DNA of 64,000 nt from Cheiracanthium punctorium (lineage: Eukaryota; Arthropoda; Arachnida; Araneae; Cheiracanthiidae): assembly GCA_038373885.1 (NCBI GenBank), contig JAWZYV010019454.1:62001-126000 (forward strand), written 5' to 3'. The translations under genes and the position numbers were made by a program. This document shows, piece after piece, positions 9,840-22,229 of the stretch. The notes beneath the pieces were generated by a model. That model worked only from the letters and a program-made list of their open reading frames with translations. It ran no database searches and was not told the origin of the DNA. Numbering within the stretch: position 1 is the first letter of the stretch; each line of letters starts with the position of its first letter.

Positions 9840-12340
9840 ATTAGAAAATTTCAATTCGACTTCATGTAAAATCGATATTTGTAAACTGCTGTTTCTCTGT
9901 GGAAAATATCTTCAACTTATGAAGCTTATTATGGATCTCCTAACTTTTTTCAAAATCGGACGTGCTCTTAAGTTCGTGCTCTGGAGAATATCCTCTAACA
10001 ATAAAACTTCAACAAACTTTATACAAAAAAAAGTACTTTTCTGAACATTTACATTGGAAAATAAATAAGTGTATCATAGAAAAGGCAGTGCACATTTAAT
10101 CTGAAGCATAAAACTGGTTATTTTCCAAGAAATCTTTCATGAAGTCCATGAGAAATCCACATCAATGTAATAATGTTTTTAAAAATGTATCAGATAAATT
10201 AACTCATTAAAAAGAAGTCTTTTCTTGAGAAAATACTTGGTTTGATATTATTCATGCATTATTACATTAATTGTAATTTCATTCTGATTCAATTAAAAAC
10301 TAGTTTCTATTATTTCCTTCTGAAAAAGTATGCCTCTTCAATATGTTTTCATTGAGCAGAAAAATTAAAAATGATTAGTCTAGTTTTTAGCCAATATAAA
10401 CATATGTTAGTCTAGTCTGTTCAATGAGATTAGTCTAATCGTTGGATAGATTTATTACCTGAAATTGGAGCTGAATGAATACCTGCTTTCGACGGACTAA
10501 TTCATTATATATGTGTATTAGACTGTTGCCTCATTTTTGGCAGTTACAACACTCCAGTATACCTGAAATTCATTTCTAACAAGCTAATTCGAATGAATAC
10601 CATGAAAAAAAAATATAGGATCGACACATTTATGATATGCATTTCTTAATGAAAAGAGTAACAACTAATATTATTTTTTTTGAGAAATAAAACCCTTCCA
10701 TAGTTCAATTTTGGTTAAGATTTAATAATGAAACACCGAACTGCGTTCCTTTTTCCCATCCCCTCAAAATAAGTTTAACATTTTATGTTATTTTGCCAAA
10801 TTATATTATATCATTATGTTATAATTTTGGGGAAAAAAAATTATTATTATTGAATGCATCAATTTTCTCTAGCATCCATTGTTGAAACTCAATCAGGTTT
10901 TCATTGTGTGCGTCCAATACAAACACAATAAGAATATTTGACCTATCTGTTTGATAAATATAAAACATCCCTTCGATATGAAAAACATGTAAAATATTTT
11001 AAAATTTATGGCCACGCCAAAACTAATCACGCTTAATGCCCCTTCAAAGTACTGACAAACATAAAAAGATCTCGAGACTAATTCGAGAATTTATTGATTT
11101 TTTTACATAAGCTATAAAAAAATGAAATCTGTATATAAAACAAGCTTAACGTTAAACATGCAGCACAGATTTTTAAGTTTATTTAATAAGTACAAAGGCA
11201 TAAAACTGTTTAAACAAACAAATTCATTTTTAAAGGAATAACTTTTATCTCTACATAATTATACGTTTACACTTGAGATAGAGGAGCGGGGAGTGTTAGG
11301 CGTTCATTTTTCAACATTTATTAATAGAACAATTTTTATTATTCAAAAAATAATAACTACTCGGAAGCTGCGAATTCAATAAAGGCAGTTTTACTTTGTT
11401 TTACTTAGCACTAAATGCATTTAGTGAGCAGAGATTTTATGATTTTTTAAAAAGTAATATTGTTTTTGAAACCGTACGTAATTTGATCAAAGGTATCCCA
11501 AGAGATTTTGCTAAATTATAAGAGTGAAGAGCAAGAAACTTTAAAAAAGAAAACTGTGATTTCGTATACGTGCAAAACTCAATAAAGAAACATCATAAAA
11601 ATTTTGTACTCTTCAATTTATGAGATAGATTCGCAAATTTATTACATTCCATTTTATAAGAGAGTAGAAAATATATTGATAGGTAAATATAATAAACTAC
11701 ATGTACATTGTGATATTTGATTTTTTCTATTATGTTTCTGAGTGTTTTATGCAGTATCTAATATGTACTCCACAACGGGTTAGTAGTTGTAGGCGGGAAT
11801 GAAATTTTACCCTTACCTGAACCCAGGTTTAACCAGCTCCCTTCCACCAACGCTGAAGACTCCAGTCTGAGCCAGAGCGTTGCAAGCAGCTTAGGCATGT
11901 GAATGTCTCTTGCGTACAGAGAATATAAATAGTTAAGTCAGAGTAAAGATAAAGTGAAACGAGTTGAAAATGTTTTCAATTTTAAGAATAAAAAGCGTAG
12001 ATTAGCCCTTCGAAAAATTCTGCTTCTGAATTTAGGTTATTTTAATAATATCAAAATTACTTGTTAAACTACAGTTATAGAAAAATTCTAATTATTTTAT
12101 TCAATGGTTAAAAATGAAAAATTAATTATACCAGCGTGAGCAAATCGTGGCGTACTACCAAACTTGGCGAATTGGATAATTTCAAGTGGTGCATTGCGTC
12201 CTTGTAATTACCTATTATTTTGACACAGATTGAAGTTATTTCAAATAATTGCGTGTCCAAAAATATCTTCTTTCTTATAATTTACATAATTGCATTGGCA
12301 TACTGCAAAACACATTGTCATCAAAAATCGAATCATCTAT
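9840..12340. other. AT-rich stretch without recognisable gene
   Basis: No exon or classifiable element seen. There is a local cluster of TTAGTCTAGT-like words around 10375-10440. The 11770-11900 patch is more GC-rich but shows no coding pattern I can support. Confidence 0.5.
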
Positions 12341-12344
12341 AATC

Positions 12345-12575
12345 CTAATCTAGTAGCCAAGAGCATATCACTCTGAACTGGGAGATGGAAGGTGCCTGGT
12401 TCAAACCCAGTTCACGTCCGCCGACCTAAACGTTCGGAGTTTTCCGTGGTTTTCTCCGAAACTTAGCGTAAATACGGGAAAGGACCCCTAGAAATACTCC
12501 TAAAGGGGACACCCTACCCCTCGGCCTAGATACCACGTGTACATAATCAGCCGTAATCCCGTAACACAAAACAAC
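12345..12575 (+). mobile_element. tRNA-derived SINE, family A
   Basis: A-box-like TAGTAGCCAAGAGC, B box GGTTCAAACCC, then GCCGACCTAAACGTTCGGAG, TTTTCCGTGGTTTTCTCCG and CCCTCGGCCTAGATACCACG, ending in an ACACAAAACAACACA tail. Confidence 0.85.
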
Positions 12576-12579
12576 ACAT

Positions 12580-14878
12580 TAATTCCTTATAAAATATCCA
12601 AAAAATTAATTCTAGATTCATCTTCCTCAGAACAACAATTTCAATATCTCATGCTTACACCTATTATAGGAATTATTGTTATTTATTTTGCTCCCCTAAA
12701 GTAAATCTTGCCTGTATTCATATTTTCAAACTCTTCCCATGAACACAAGGAAGAGTAAAAGGTGCTTAAGTTGAATGGCGAATCTGAAGTCGTCTGTGAA
12801 GAAATTCGGTGCATGATATGTAAAAAGCTGGCGACCCCTGAATTACTATAATCGTAGTTTAGATACCAAAACAGTATATTTCAGAGGAAGAATTTTCAAA
12901 TCGAGATGTCCAGACTGTGAAAAAACAGATAGTTTAACCTCACATTAATTTGCGTTTCGCTTACTCTTTTTTTTTTCCTTAAAAATTATTATTTACTATT
13001 TTCAGGGAACTAGCATTCAGTTGCAGCATCGAAAATTTCACGGAAAGAATCTCGAAGTTTTATAATCCACATCTACAAATGATTTGACATAGATTCTTAC
13101 AAATGGCGTGTGCATGACGTTCCTAAAATTTCAGTTGCGAAAGCTGTAAAAACTTATTCTGCAAAATTCGATTTGGTACATACTTTTCTTTTTGATTAAA
13201 TGGCGAAAAAAGCAAATGCCCTTTTTCTGTGACTGCACAAAATCCAGCGCGTCAAAATCAATTCCAAATAATAAATCAAAATAACAAATAACGGCTGCAG
13301 GTGTAGGCCAGATCTGCAGAATTCATAACACATGCTGTCAAGGAACTTAGACATGAAACTTTTCAACCAAGAACGATTCATCATTGAAGCATAAATGATA
13401 TTATGCAGCATTTTCATGAATACTTGTGGGAAATTTCGACTTTCATTTCGTCATAACTGTACACATTCTTCATGCGGATTCTGGGGGGAGGGGGGGGGTT
13501 ATATCGGGAGAAACTTCAACTTCCACTGACTAAACATGTCATTTATTTCAAACCATGAATAACTTTAAAAGGATGATTTGTTGATAAAGAAGAAATCAAC
13601 ATATTTGTTGAAAATATGAATTTAAAATCATTCAGATTTTAAATTTCTTTATGTGTAGTGAAAAATAAATTTGTATTTCTCATACGCGGCTTATAAAGTT
13701 TGTAAAGTATCCCCACCCACTTAGAAGAAAAAAAACTTTTTTTTCCTTTTTTTTGGGGGGGGGCGGTTCTACTGACGTACAGACTGTTTACCTTCGATGA
13801 CCTTTCTCGATTAATATGTACAGTAACTTTTGTCTTAAGAGGGGACTTAACTTTAAGTATCTAAGAGGGATCTCTTGTCTTAACTTTTGAATTTTAAAAG
13901 TTTAATTTCAATCCCTATCTGTTTCATTACTATTACAAATCGTCCTGTCAAAAATAATTCCATTTCCATTTATTTCCAACGAATAGTGCTTTTGTTGTTC
14001 AAAACACTAAATTTCTTTTCAAGGTTTATCCACGGCTTCATTGTAACTAAAATGAAAATTAAAGTGCGATAAACGATATTGATGTGCTACTTTAAAAGGA
14101 ATGAAAGTTTAAGCTTTTACAAAAAAAAAAAATATGTAGTAACAAAGGGAATTCTGCAAATTTTCAAAATAAAACAATTATTCTTATTTTTAAAGTCTCT
14201 GAAACATCGGAAGGAAAAGTCATTTTTAAATTATGATTTACAAATATTTTTTATCTAAAATAACTAATTTATTGTAAGTAAAACCATTTCAAAGTTGGCA
14301 ACATATTTTACTTGCACAAACAAGCATGCTTGTAACATTTTAAAAAATTGTATCACAGAATATTAATAAACATTAACATTTTGAAGTGATTGCAAACACT
14401 AAAAGTACAATTTGAAAGTTTTTTATAAAAGTTCATTAAATATTTATATGTGTTTTAAATCGTGCATCGTTACTTCTTTCTTGGTAAAAATGCATTAGCG
14501 CTTTATTACAAAAAATGAAAACAAAAAATATTTGCTTTTAAAAAACTGTTATTTTCTTTGAAGTAAATCCAATAATACAACTTGAAACATTTTATTTTAG
14601 ATATTTTTGTTTATTCTCACAACCTATTTGTATCCGCTATAGACAAGTTTAAAAATTAGGATTATGAATTATAAATTTGTAAGGAAAATGCATTTTTTAC
14701 TGAGATTTTTCTAAAGCCAAAACTGGTAATATGTATATTTCCTTGAGGCATCTGTAAGATATATTGTAAAAGTAGCATTATGACATTTAGAATTTTTTAT
14801 TGTGATTTAAATGACAACAGCAATGCATTAAAGTAAGCTACTTCCAAGAGTATATTGCCCCCTTTTTACTTATATTTC
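12580..14878. other. AT-rich stretch without recognisable gene
   Basis: Only low-complexity features stand out: G runs near 13483-13498 and 13755-13764, and many A/T homopolymers. ORFs here have no recognisable content. Confidence 0.5.
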
Positions 14879-14880
14879 CA

Positions 14881-15455
14881 TTAAGAATGTTAAAACGTAA
14901 CAACGCATATTTCCACGTATTTTCTTTTCGTCATCTTTTATGTTTCACACTTTTAACCCTTTAACGCGCAGTGTTCCCGCTCTGGGAACACCAAACTCTG
15001 ACGTTTTGACTGTTGCCAGTCACGAAGAATAGATTTGATTTCTATAAAAATAGTTGCGGGCGGCATAGCTCCACGAGAATCTTTACTTCTAGCACGTCAT
15101 TTCCCGTAAAAAAATTTTCACGATTATTTTTAACAGCACTGACATCTGCTGAAAAATGGAGGAATGCGAGAACAGATGGATAGATTGCCCAATGCCGAAA
15201 AAAGGGCAAAGATGACAGTTGGCTGTGCTTGCGCACAGCCTGCTGCGTCAAAAAAGGGTCCCTAGATCTGTTGCACGCGATGAACGTTTCGATCGTCCGC
15301 CATCTTGCTGGTTGTTAAGTCGAGCGATGGCAACGGCTGCCCTTTTTTCAGCATTGGGAAAGGGTTGCTCCTCAAAGGGTTAAGAATGTTAAAACATAAC
15401 AACGCATATTTTCATGTATTTTCTTTTCGTCATCTTTTTTGTTTCACATTTTTAA
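14881..15455. repeat. About 75 bp direct duplication flanking a TTAA MITE
   Basis: TTAAGAATGTTAAAAC, then TAACAACGCATATTT, then TATTTTCTTTTCGTCATC, then GTTTCACA occurs at 14881-14956 and 15380-15455, immediately left and right of the element at 14953-15383. Each copy is bounded by TTAA on its element side. Confidence 0.9.
14953..15383. mobile_element. TTAA MITE, 'GCGCAG' family, 431 bp copy
   Basis: TTAACCCTTTAACGCGCAGTG at the left, AAAGGGTTAA at the right. The left half carries GTTCCCGCTCTGGGAACACC and AGTTTGG-like sequence that recurs inverted at the end of the 37220 copy. The right half matches the 9481 copy. No transposase. The 69-codon ORF inside is not credible. Confidence 0.85.
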
Positions 15456-15459
15456 ACAG

Positions 15460-16175
15460 ACTCAAAATATTATAAGATAAACATGATTCTAATAATGAGA
15501 TATCTGCCATATTTTGAATTCCTCCAAATACCTCCCCCCCCCTAAATATTTCCTTGTTTTCTATCTACATACTTATACTATTCAAATACCTCGTTACTTT
15601 AATTGAAAAAAAATAGAGTCGACGTGTAGAGAGACAGATTAAATGAAAAGGAGTTAACATCTTTGCTTAAAGAGTAATAAACCAGCAGCATGACGTAATA
15701 AAACAGCGGGTGAGAGCATCATATCGCCCCATTTTGTGCATATTATGTCCGCTTATTGGTAAGTTGTTTTATTTCTTGTTCTAGAAATGTCTACTTACAT
15801 GCTATGCAAATTTAGGGAACTGAATGATGTTACCGCTTGGGAATATGGCTGCGTGTTATAGGACTTGAAAACAGCGGAATTTTCATGATTGAGCTCATGA
15901 AGGAATATTTTTTAGTCTGTTTCCGAAAGAACTGTGTAAAATTTAAAAATAATTCTAGGGATTATTTGGTTTCAGTTTTAAAATCCCATGAAATTTGTTT
16001 AAATGTAAAAGATTTTAATTTTTATTATGTTTGCATTGTATCCTTTCGTAGATTCTCTTTAATAAATATGTCTGAAAAATTTTCGTATGGAAGTTAAAAT
16101 AGCATTCACTTTAACTAATGTATTTTGATTAACAGTTCAGTAATATATAGTTTTAGTATAAATTGTAATGCCATG
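15460..16175. other. AT-rich stretch without recognisable gene
   Basis: A C run at 15534-15542 and scattered homopolymers; the 86-codon ORF at 15837-16097 has no recognisable motif. Confidence 0.45.
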
Positions 16176-16177
16176 GT

Positions 16178-16615
16178 TACGTATGTCAGTATTTTCCTTC
16201 TGCCTAACTAAAACTACCGTAGCTAATAATACGGAATTCGGCACGTATGTGAGTATTTTAGCGTATGTTCTAGATTATAGAGCATTTTCCAAAATTCGTT
16301 ACTTATGGGGGATCGGTGGCCAAAAATATTTTTTCACATACCCTGCGTGATCCGAAAGAAGGAAAGAGATATCCAGAAAATTCTTGCTGTAAAATAGAAA
16401 CCTTATGAATACTTAAAAATTAATTTTAGGAAATTTCATATAAAATCCTTTAAGCAAAGTAGACATGAAAAAAGGTGAGGGTGGCCATTTAAAAAAAAAT
16501 ATTATCTATAAAATTATGGCTTTGAATTGTAACAAATGTGAGTACTGTGCTTAGGCGCGGGTTGTTTGTAATTCAGTACTTGTTGAAAATTTGTTTGTTT
16601 GAATTTTATCTAAAA
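16178..16615 (+). repeat. Dispersed repeat, copy 1 (partner at 60930-61245)
   Basis: Shared blocks in order: ATGTCAGTATTTT, CTTGCTGTAAAATA, ATTATCTATAAAATT, then GTTTGTAATTCAGTACTTGT, then TTGTTTGAATTTTAT. This copy has about 130 bp extra in the middle. Same orientation as its partner. Not assigned to a family. Confidence 0.75.
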
Positions 16616-16929
16616 ATGTTGAATGATAGTCGAGTTATAGAGTCATAAAATAACTTCAGATAACCAACCGCCTTCATTTTCGCCTAACGATCTGCTTATT
16701 TTGAATTTCCCTGAAAAATCTTGAAAGGTTTTTCTTCTTTCTAAAAAGTATAAGAGCATCGTGATTCCAAAAAATATTGGTGTCAGATTTTGTCTGAAAA
16801 TTTTATTTTAATAGGTATCTACGTACAGAAACACAGACATTATTCCAATCCATTTTAACTAGCTTTTGCTTTGGTGCGTACATATGAACACATATATTTC
16901 ATGAAAATAAAAACAATTTAGAAGGATAA

Positions 16930-17145
16930 AACTGACGACCAGATTGTATGGTGGATAAAGCGCCGTGCTACGGTTTCTGGTTCAACTCCCAGCGGTCGGG
17001 TCATTGTGTCCGCGCCCTTCATAGGGGGCGGCGTTGGTCCACCTACTAGGCACCCCCATAATAAAAAGACCAACAACTCCGGCCTCAGTAGTCACCAACG
17101 CCTTCAGGGGCAGAGGCCCCGCAATTGGGAAAAAAAGATGAAATT
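16930..17145 (+). mobile_element. tRNA-derived SINE (family E)
   Basis: A-box-like TGGTGGATAAAGCGC and B box GGTTCAACTCC are 28 bp apart, as in a tRNA promoter, followed by a GC-rich body and an A-rich end at 17130-17136. Two opposed ORFs of 64-65 codons here are incidental. Confidence 0.75.
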
Positions 17146-17149
17146 TAGG

Positions 17150-18540
17150 ATTGTTATAGCTCCTAGTTGTGCACCTCACTTTTTAAATGCAATCTTCTAG
17201 TTTATTGAACCCCAAGGTCAACATAAGTCACTGAAAGACTTTGAATATATATTAAATTCTGCGGACAACAATTTTTTGGGTCATACCTAAAATTAAAATA
17301 TCGCCAAATGTTGTCAAGATTAGAGACTATTTATTAAAATACAGCCAAATTGGGTCTAAAAAGAATTTTTTTTTATTTAAACCCAGCTTGGCACTATATT
17401 TTACAGATTTGGCGAAAAATTGCCGAACATTAATTATTGAAGCATTGTATCTCAATTGAAATTGAATAAATTTGAATAAAATGCAACCAAAAAAATGTGT
17501 ATGTGTATAACTAAATAGATGAGCAAGAAAGTTTTGTGGTGTCCATATCAGTTTATTTTATCTTTCCTAAATACAAAATTTGCACTTAAGATTTAGACAA
17601 ATTTCCACATTTTCATTTCAGGCCTACATCTTTTAAACACTTTGAGCCTATGTGCTTCCTTTTGGTATTGTTCAATTCTTAAACAGAAAGATTCTTTATG
17701 ATTATAATGAGCTTGTGCGTAAGCTTTTGTAATTTTAGACAGTAGTAAAGATGGGAATGTTCATTTGCATATGACTTAAATTTTTCCGCGTGGGATGTAT
17801 GCCGAAATGCTTAATATCCCAATGGTTATTTCCAAATTAACTAATATCTGAAAAGATTTAAAAATGTCACTTACAATTAGCTCAATGGTTTGAATTATCT
17901 TTCGCTTTTTGATAAAAACATTGTTATAACGGAGGAAAACTGAAGAACATTATTTAAATGCTCAAAGCTTTTTAATACGAAGAATATTCTTACTGATAAT
18001 TATAAATATCAGTATAAATATTCTTCTGATATAATATATTGCTCAATGATAAAAAATAAAAGCATTTGCATAATAAAACGTAAATCTTAAAAAAGCTCAC
18101 GTCAGTAAAATTTATATTGTATAAATCACTAAGAATACGGCTAAATATCTATTTTGTGTGGTTTCAGCAACAAAGTTTATCATTTTAATCTTTTATAGTA
18201 TTCCTTTACATCATTTTCTACCTGTGTAGATTTTAAAGAAGTCCAGAAGAAAAATTCCTTGGTATAGCTTGAAACATATGTGACGCTTCCTTGTATTTAC
18301 TTTATACTAAGTTATTTTCAATTTAAATTTTGGATAAAATTTACAAAATTCACTTTTCAAAACTGTCAATTCGGAGTGCTCTCTGAAAAATAGATTCATT
18401 TGGTACTGAATTTTGAGAAAATTAGTAGTAATAAATTCATAAAAACAACAGAGGGGGAAAACAGAATGCTAATGCCGTTGGTAGTGCTCGAATTTTTAAA
18501 ATTGGACAGGTGGACATCTATACAATAGCCTTCAATATTG
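17150..18540. other. AT-rich stretch downstream of the CCAP gene
   Basis: No exon, RNA gene or classified repeat was recognised. It may contain 3' UTR of CCAP if the candidate third exon is real. Confidence 0.45.
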
Positions 18541-18541
18541 T

Positions 18542-18628
18542 TCAAAATACTACCCTGGAGCCTCTTCCAAGATGTACAAACGTTTTGTCACTGCTGTTCG
18601 AGTGTTTGCTTGGGGACGAAATGATATC
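18542..18628 (-). CDS. Possible third (terminal) coding exon of the CCAP precursor
   Basis: An AG acceptor at 18629-18630 would open a phase-0 reading frame of 28 codons plus TGA (18542-18544). It starts DIISSPSKHSNSS and ends HLGRGSRVVF. The phase fits the GTAAGT donor of the CCAP exon across a 369 bp intron, and the stretch is more GC-rich than its surroundings, like the confirmed exon. Joining it would give a precursor of about 117 residues, within the usual size for CCAP precursors. Weak points are a poor pyrimidine tract (TCTTAAAG), no canonical AATAAA close downstream, and no similarity that I can recall with certainty. The alternative is that the gene ends by read-through at 18989. Confidence 0.35.
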   Translation of the reverse strand, partial: DIISSPSKHSNSSDKTFVHLGRGSRVVF

Positions 18629-18917
18629 CTTTAAGATTTTTGTTGATTTTAGGAAGATAAGTGAAAGTATCACGAAAAAGACATGGAGGACTTTTAGTTT
18701 TGAATGCGTCTTTTTTGTGAAATTTATCATTATCTCGAAATTAAGAAGGAACTATACAAAAAAATATTTCGGCATCGTAGCAAATTGTCACTCAAGAAAC
18801 GGCTATTCAATATTCCAATCTGTAAAAAATACCTAAAGTCAGAGTATCAAAGACTAAAGGTTCTATATAGACAAGTATTGAAAGATATTTATAGCTTGTT
18901 TCGTTCAAAAAATTCCC

Positions 18918-18923
18918 TTTATT
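18918..18923 (-). terminator. Candidate AATAAA polyadenylation signal for a short CCAP transcript
   Basis: TTTATT on the plus strand reads AATAAA on the minus strand, 66 nt after the read-through TGA of the CCAP exon. It would serve a transcript that does not use the GTAAGT donor. Such hexamers are common by chance in AT-rich DNA. Confidence 0.35.
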
Positions 18924-18997
18924 AATCTTGGTGTGAATTTGAAGGTCATTTCAAATTAAGACTGTTATATATGGGCTTGCTGTCCCTGTCAACTTAC

Positions 18998-19180
18998 TTC
19001 ATCAAGCAGACTTCTTAGTGCTTCGATCTGTGCCATCTTTTGTTGGAGGAGGGCGTACAGTCTGTTCTGTCTGCTGCTGACTTGATAGTCACCGTCTCTC
19101 TGGTTTGATCTCTTTCTGCCGCAACCAGTGAAGGCGTTACAGAAAGGACGCTTCTGCAATATAGGAAGGTCTACCTGGTC
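18998..19180 (-). CDS. CCAP: CCAP precursor, exon with mature peptide PFCNAFTGC
   Basis: The acceptor (AG at 19181-19182, after a T-rich tract) opens a 61-codon phase-0 exon. It starts DQVDLPILQ, then the dibasic site KR, then PFCNAFTGC followed by Gly (amide donor) and the cleavage site RKR. PFCNAFTGC-amide is the arthropod CCAP sequence, and the two Cys form the disulfide ring. The rest begins SNQRDGDYQVSSRQ and continues into a Leu/Gln-rich, probably helical stretch ending RSLLDE, a likely spacer or associated peptide of unknown function. The exon is clearly more GC-rich than its surroundings. It ends at GAA followed by GTAAGT, a perfect donor. Reading on instead gives Val-Ser-stop, with TGA at 18989-18991. 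The acceptor has a second AG six bases in, so an isoform lacking Asp-Gln is possible. The family is certain from the peptide; only the 3' end is open. Confidence 0.95.
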
Positions 19181-19508
19181 CTATAATGAAAGGAAACAGA
19201 AATCACTAAAGATAGATAAGTCTATATCAAATTCGAGCGTCATGATATTTTGAAGATATCGTATGGCTTCTACTATAAACCAGATAGATTTGAAAAGTTA
19301 GAAGATTATCCACGGACTTAGACATAGGACAATAATAGACATATTCTAAAAGAGTTAAACGAAATTTCCCTTTAAGATGTCGATTTGAGTGGTAATCATT
19401 AAGTTTATGTTGTGCGCATGTGTGAGTTAGTAGTAGATTGCACCAATGATTCGTCAACATGCCTCGCTAGAGGGCGCTTATATAGCTAATTATTAAAGGA
19501 AGGTCGAG

Positions 19509-19682
19509 TATTTTTTTTTTTTTTTTTGAGAGACTGGCGCTATTTCGCCAATCTGCCGCTAGTCGATTTTCGTCCTGTAGTCAAGTCCATGCGATTATCC
19601 TAGCAGATTGACGGGAATCGAAACACCAAGGTAGCTCCGCCTCGACTGACAGCAACGTCTTCTAATGGCAGTGACTTTCGAC
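19509..19682 (-). mobile_element. tRNA-derived SINE with poly(A) tail, minus strand
   Basis: Read on the minus strand it has a B-box-like GTTTCGATTCCCG near 19620, a GC-rich body and a terminal A run (T run at 19511-19527). It lies in the CCAP intron. Confidence 0.7.
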
Positions 19683-20474
19683 TAAATATGTGACGCTTTC
19701 CAAGCTGCAGTATAGTAAATAGTTTATGCTCTAATTAACTGCTAGTTTGCATCTGTGGCTATTGTTAAGACAGTTCTTTTATTTTCTGGTTAATATCACA
19801 TGAAATTGTGAAATTATTTTTTAAATGTCTCACACACTTTAAAGAAAGCATGCGAGGTCATATCGAATTTCTTTTTCTGGTTTATGTACAAAATACTGTT
19901 CTTCATAAAAAGTTAATCATGCACTATGTAATAAAAATTTTTTAACATTTCTTTCGACATGTGCTTGGATACTTTTTTTGTGGATGTACAATGGGCCCCT
20001 TGACAGGGAACAAAATTTCAGCAAAAAACTGAATTTTAGGAGGGGGGGGGGTCTAAAGAATATTTATACAAACTGATCGGCCGAGTAATTTAGGGGGAAA
20101 GTAAGGAGTAAATATTGAAAATATAACGTGCAACGTGAAATTTCTTTGTTTTCAATTAATGAATTTCATGTATTCAAAATATTTCCGAAACTTTTTTGAA
20201 TATTTATTTTGCTATTTAAAGCTCAATAATTATAGTTTTAATTTCTTTCCAAAGAATCAATTAATTTTATTTTTGTTCGTAACTCACTTTATTTTCTATA
20301 GCACAATTTCGATAGTAACAATATAGAGTATCAAGATTATGTTTTTTTATTATCAGTACTTATTCAGTGACTTACAGGGTACCAAACAAAGCGTGAAATC
20401 ACTTATGATTTTATTTTATTTTTTAATAAAATGGTTAAGTTCCGAAGTTATTCCAATCACAATTTAAGAGAGCA

Positions 20475-20700
20475 ATGAACAAGTGGATAAGCCGCTGAAC
20501 ATTGGTAGATGTCTGAAGTGTGAAGGCCTAGGCTTTTGTTCTACCGCGCGGATATCGATCTAAAAGCCTGAAGCTTTGGATGTTTTTTTGCAGATGTAAC
20601 GTGAATACTTATTAGAACTCCTTAAAAAGTCCTCAGCCAAGGCATTTCTCTCTTTGGCAGATATCCCTAGTATGATTTACCTTTAAAAACAAAACAGAAA
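20475..20700 (+). mobile_element. tRNA-derived SINE, family B
   Basis: AAGTGGATAAGCCGCTGAAC, then GTGTGAAGGCCTAGG, TACCGCGCGG and TATCGATCTA as in the 9270 copy, with the longer 3' part CTCCTTAAAAAGTCC...CCAAGGCA and an A-rich end. Located in the CCAP intron. Confidence 0.75.
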
Positions 20701-21564
20701 ATTAAGCTTTTAATTAATAAATAAGCTGCTTTCTTTGGAAGTTCTGTAAATTAATTTTTGACAAAATCTTAGATAATGATAACAATGGATATCATCTACT
20801 AAAAGCTTTTTATCTTTAAGCAGTTCCCCCAGAAAAATCCTTCAAAATTTTCATCATTATGTTCATATAAATTTACTTAGTTAATGAAATTACAAACCAT
20901 TCAAATACAAACCCTTAAATATATCCATATAATATATAAATGGAATTACCTACTTTCAATTGTCTCAAGTATTCAAACTTAAACATGAACTTGCTTTTGA
21001 ATAATCTTAAGAAAATTCGTCATAACCATCGCACATATTGTGTTCTGATTTCAAAGGGTAAAATTTTGTCCACAGATTTCAACAGCCCTTGTAGTATTAT
21101 GCAAAATGGAAAATTCGAATTCCCGGAACAAATAACCAAGTAATCAATCTTCAGCACAAATGTATCGATATTTTCATTAAGCACAACTAACTTGTGATTC
21201 GCTAATAATTACCACGAATTCCTCTCTTATATTGTTTCCGTGTTTGTGTTAGTGTACAGCAATTCATAAAATGGCCTCCAGTTGTAGAAATTGGCCATGA
21301 TATTACGTGCCAGATTTTCTATTTCACAGGACCGCGATCGACTATGCACAAAAGCACGCTTAATTTATGGTTGGTCAAATTAACTCTCACGCCAGCAAAG
21401 GATGATAAAATTAAGAAGAAAAAAAAAGATTTCCAGCCGTTAAATAATGCCTTTAAAATTACACTATAAATCATCAATTTTTTTTAAATAAAAAATTATA
21501 ATTTCACGAGCTTTTTTTTTGTCTTACGAGCCTCGTATGAGGATTATTATAATTAAGTTCTGTG

Positions 21565-21765
21565 GGTGGGCACCCAGGTAGTGTAGTTGCTAACGAGCTA
21601 TTCTATCACGTTTTGTCCGGATTTGATTCCCGACTTGAGTGTTAACACGTCTGTCCTCCATAGGGTCGCCCACTTTATGGCACTTAATAAATTCAATATT
21701 CCGGAATGATATATAGCGAATGCATGATGAGAAAGTGGCTGCCCTTGGGAACAAAAAAAAAGGTC
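21565..21765 (+). mobile_element. tRNA-derived SINE (family F)
   Basis: A-box-like TAGTGTAGTTGCTAACG and B box GGATTTGATTCCCG, about 40 bp apart, followed by a body and an A9 tail near 21753-21761. Confidence 0.75.
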
Positions 21766-22229
21766 TGAATGTTTTTATAATGTTCTGCTTTTGTTAGAAT
21801 TTGTATGTAAGTAAGCATTATCTGCTACGTTATTGTTTGAGATTTTGTTTATTGGAATTGTATCAACTTGTGTACTGTGTTTTTACGCATCATACAAAAT
21901 ATATATTTTTGTTTCTTCAATAGCAACCATAAAAATAATATAGAACTCTTTTTTTTTAACCAGAACAACAACACTTTTGTTATGACATGCATATATTCCC
22001 ATTTCCGTTTGTGGACAGTCCTACACTACGATTAAAACGGAACTGGAATTTCTCCATATTGGTCGTACCAATGTTAAACTTCCGTGCTTGTAATACTTTT
22101 GGTTGAGCTAGATTTACCTAGATATATGAACCTGGGGGCTGTATACAAACTAAGATTGCGTATTTTTTCACTCACTTCCCCCCGCCTTAAAACTTTTAAC
22201 ATTTATACCCTGCATCTAATTTTGACCAT

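Noticed and set aside
12345..12575. Possible functional tRNA gene, from A- and B-box words (also at 16930, 21565 and 55005).
   Set aside because: No complete cloverleaf could be drawn, and the boxes are followed by shared SINE bodies and A-rich tails.
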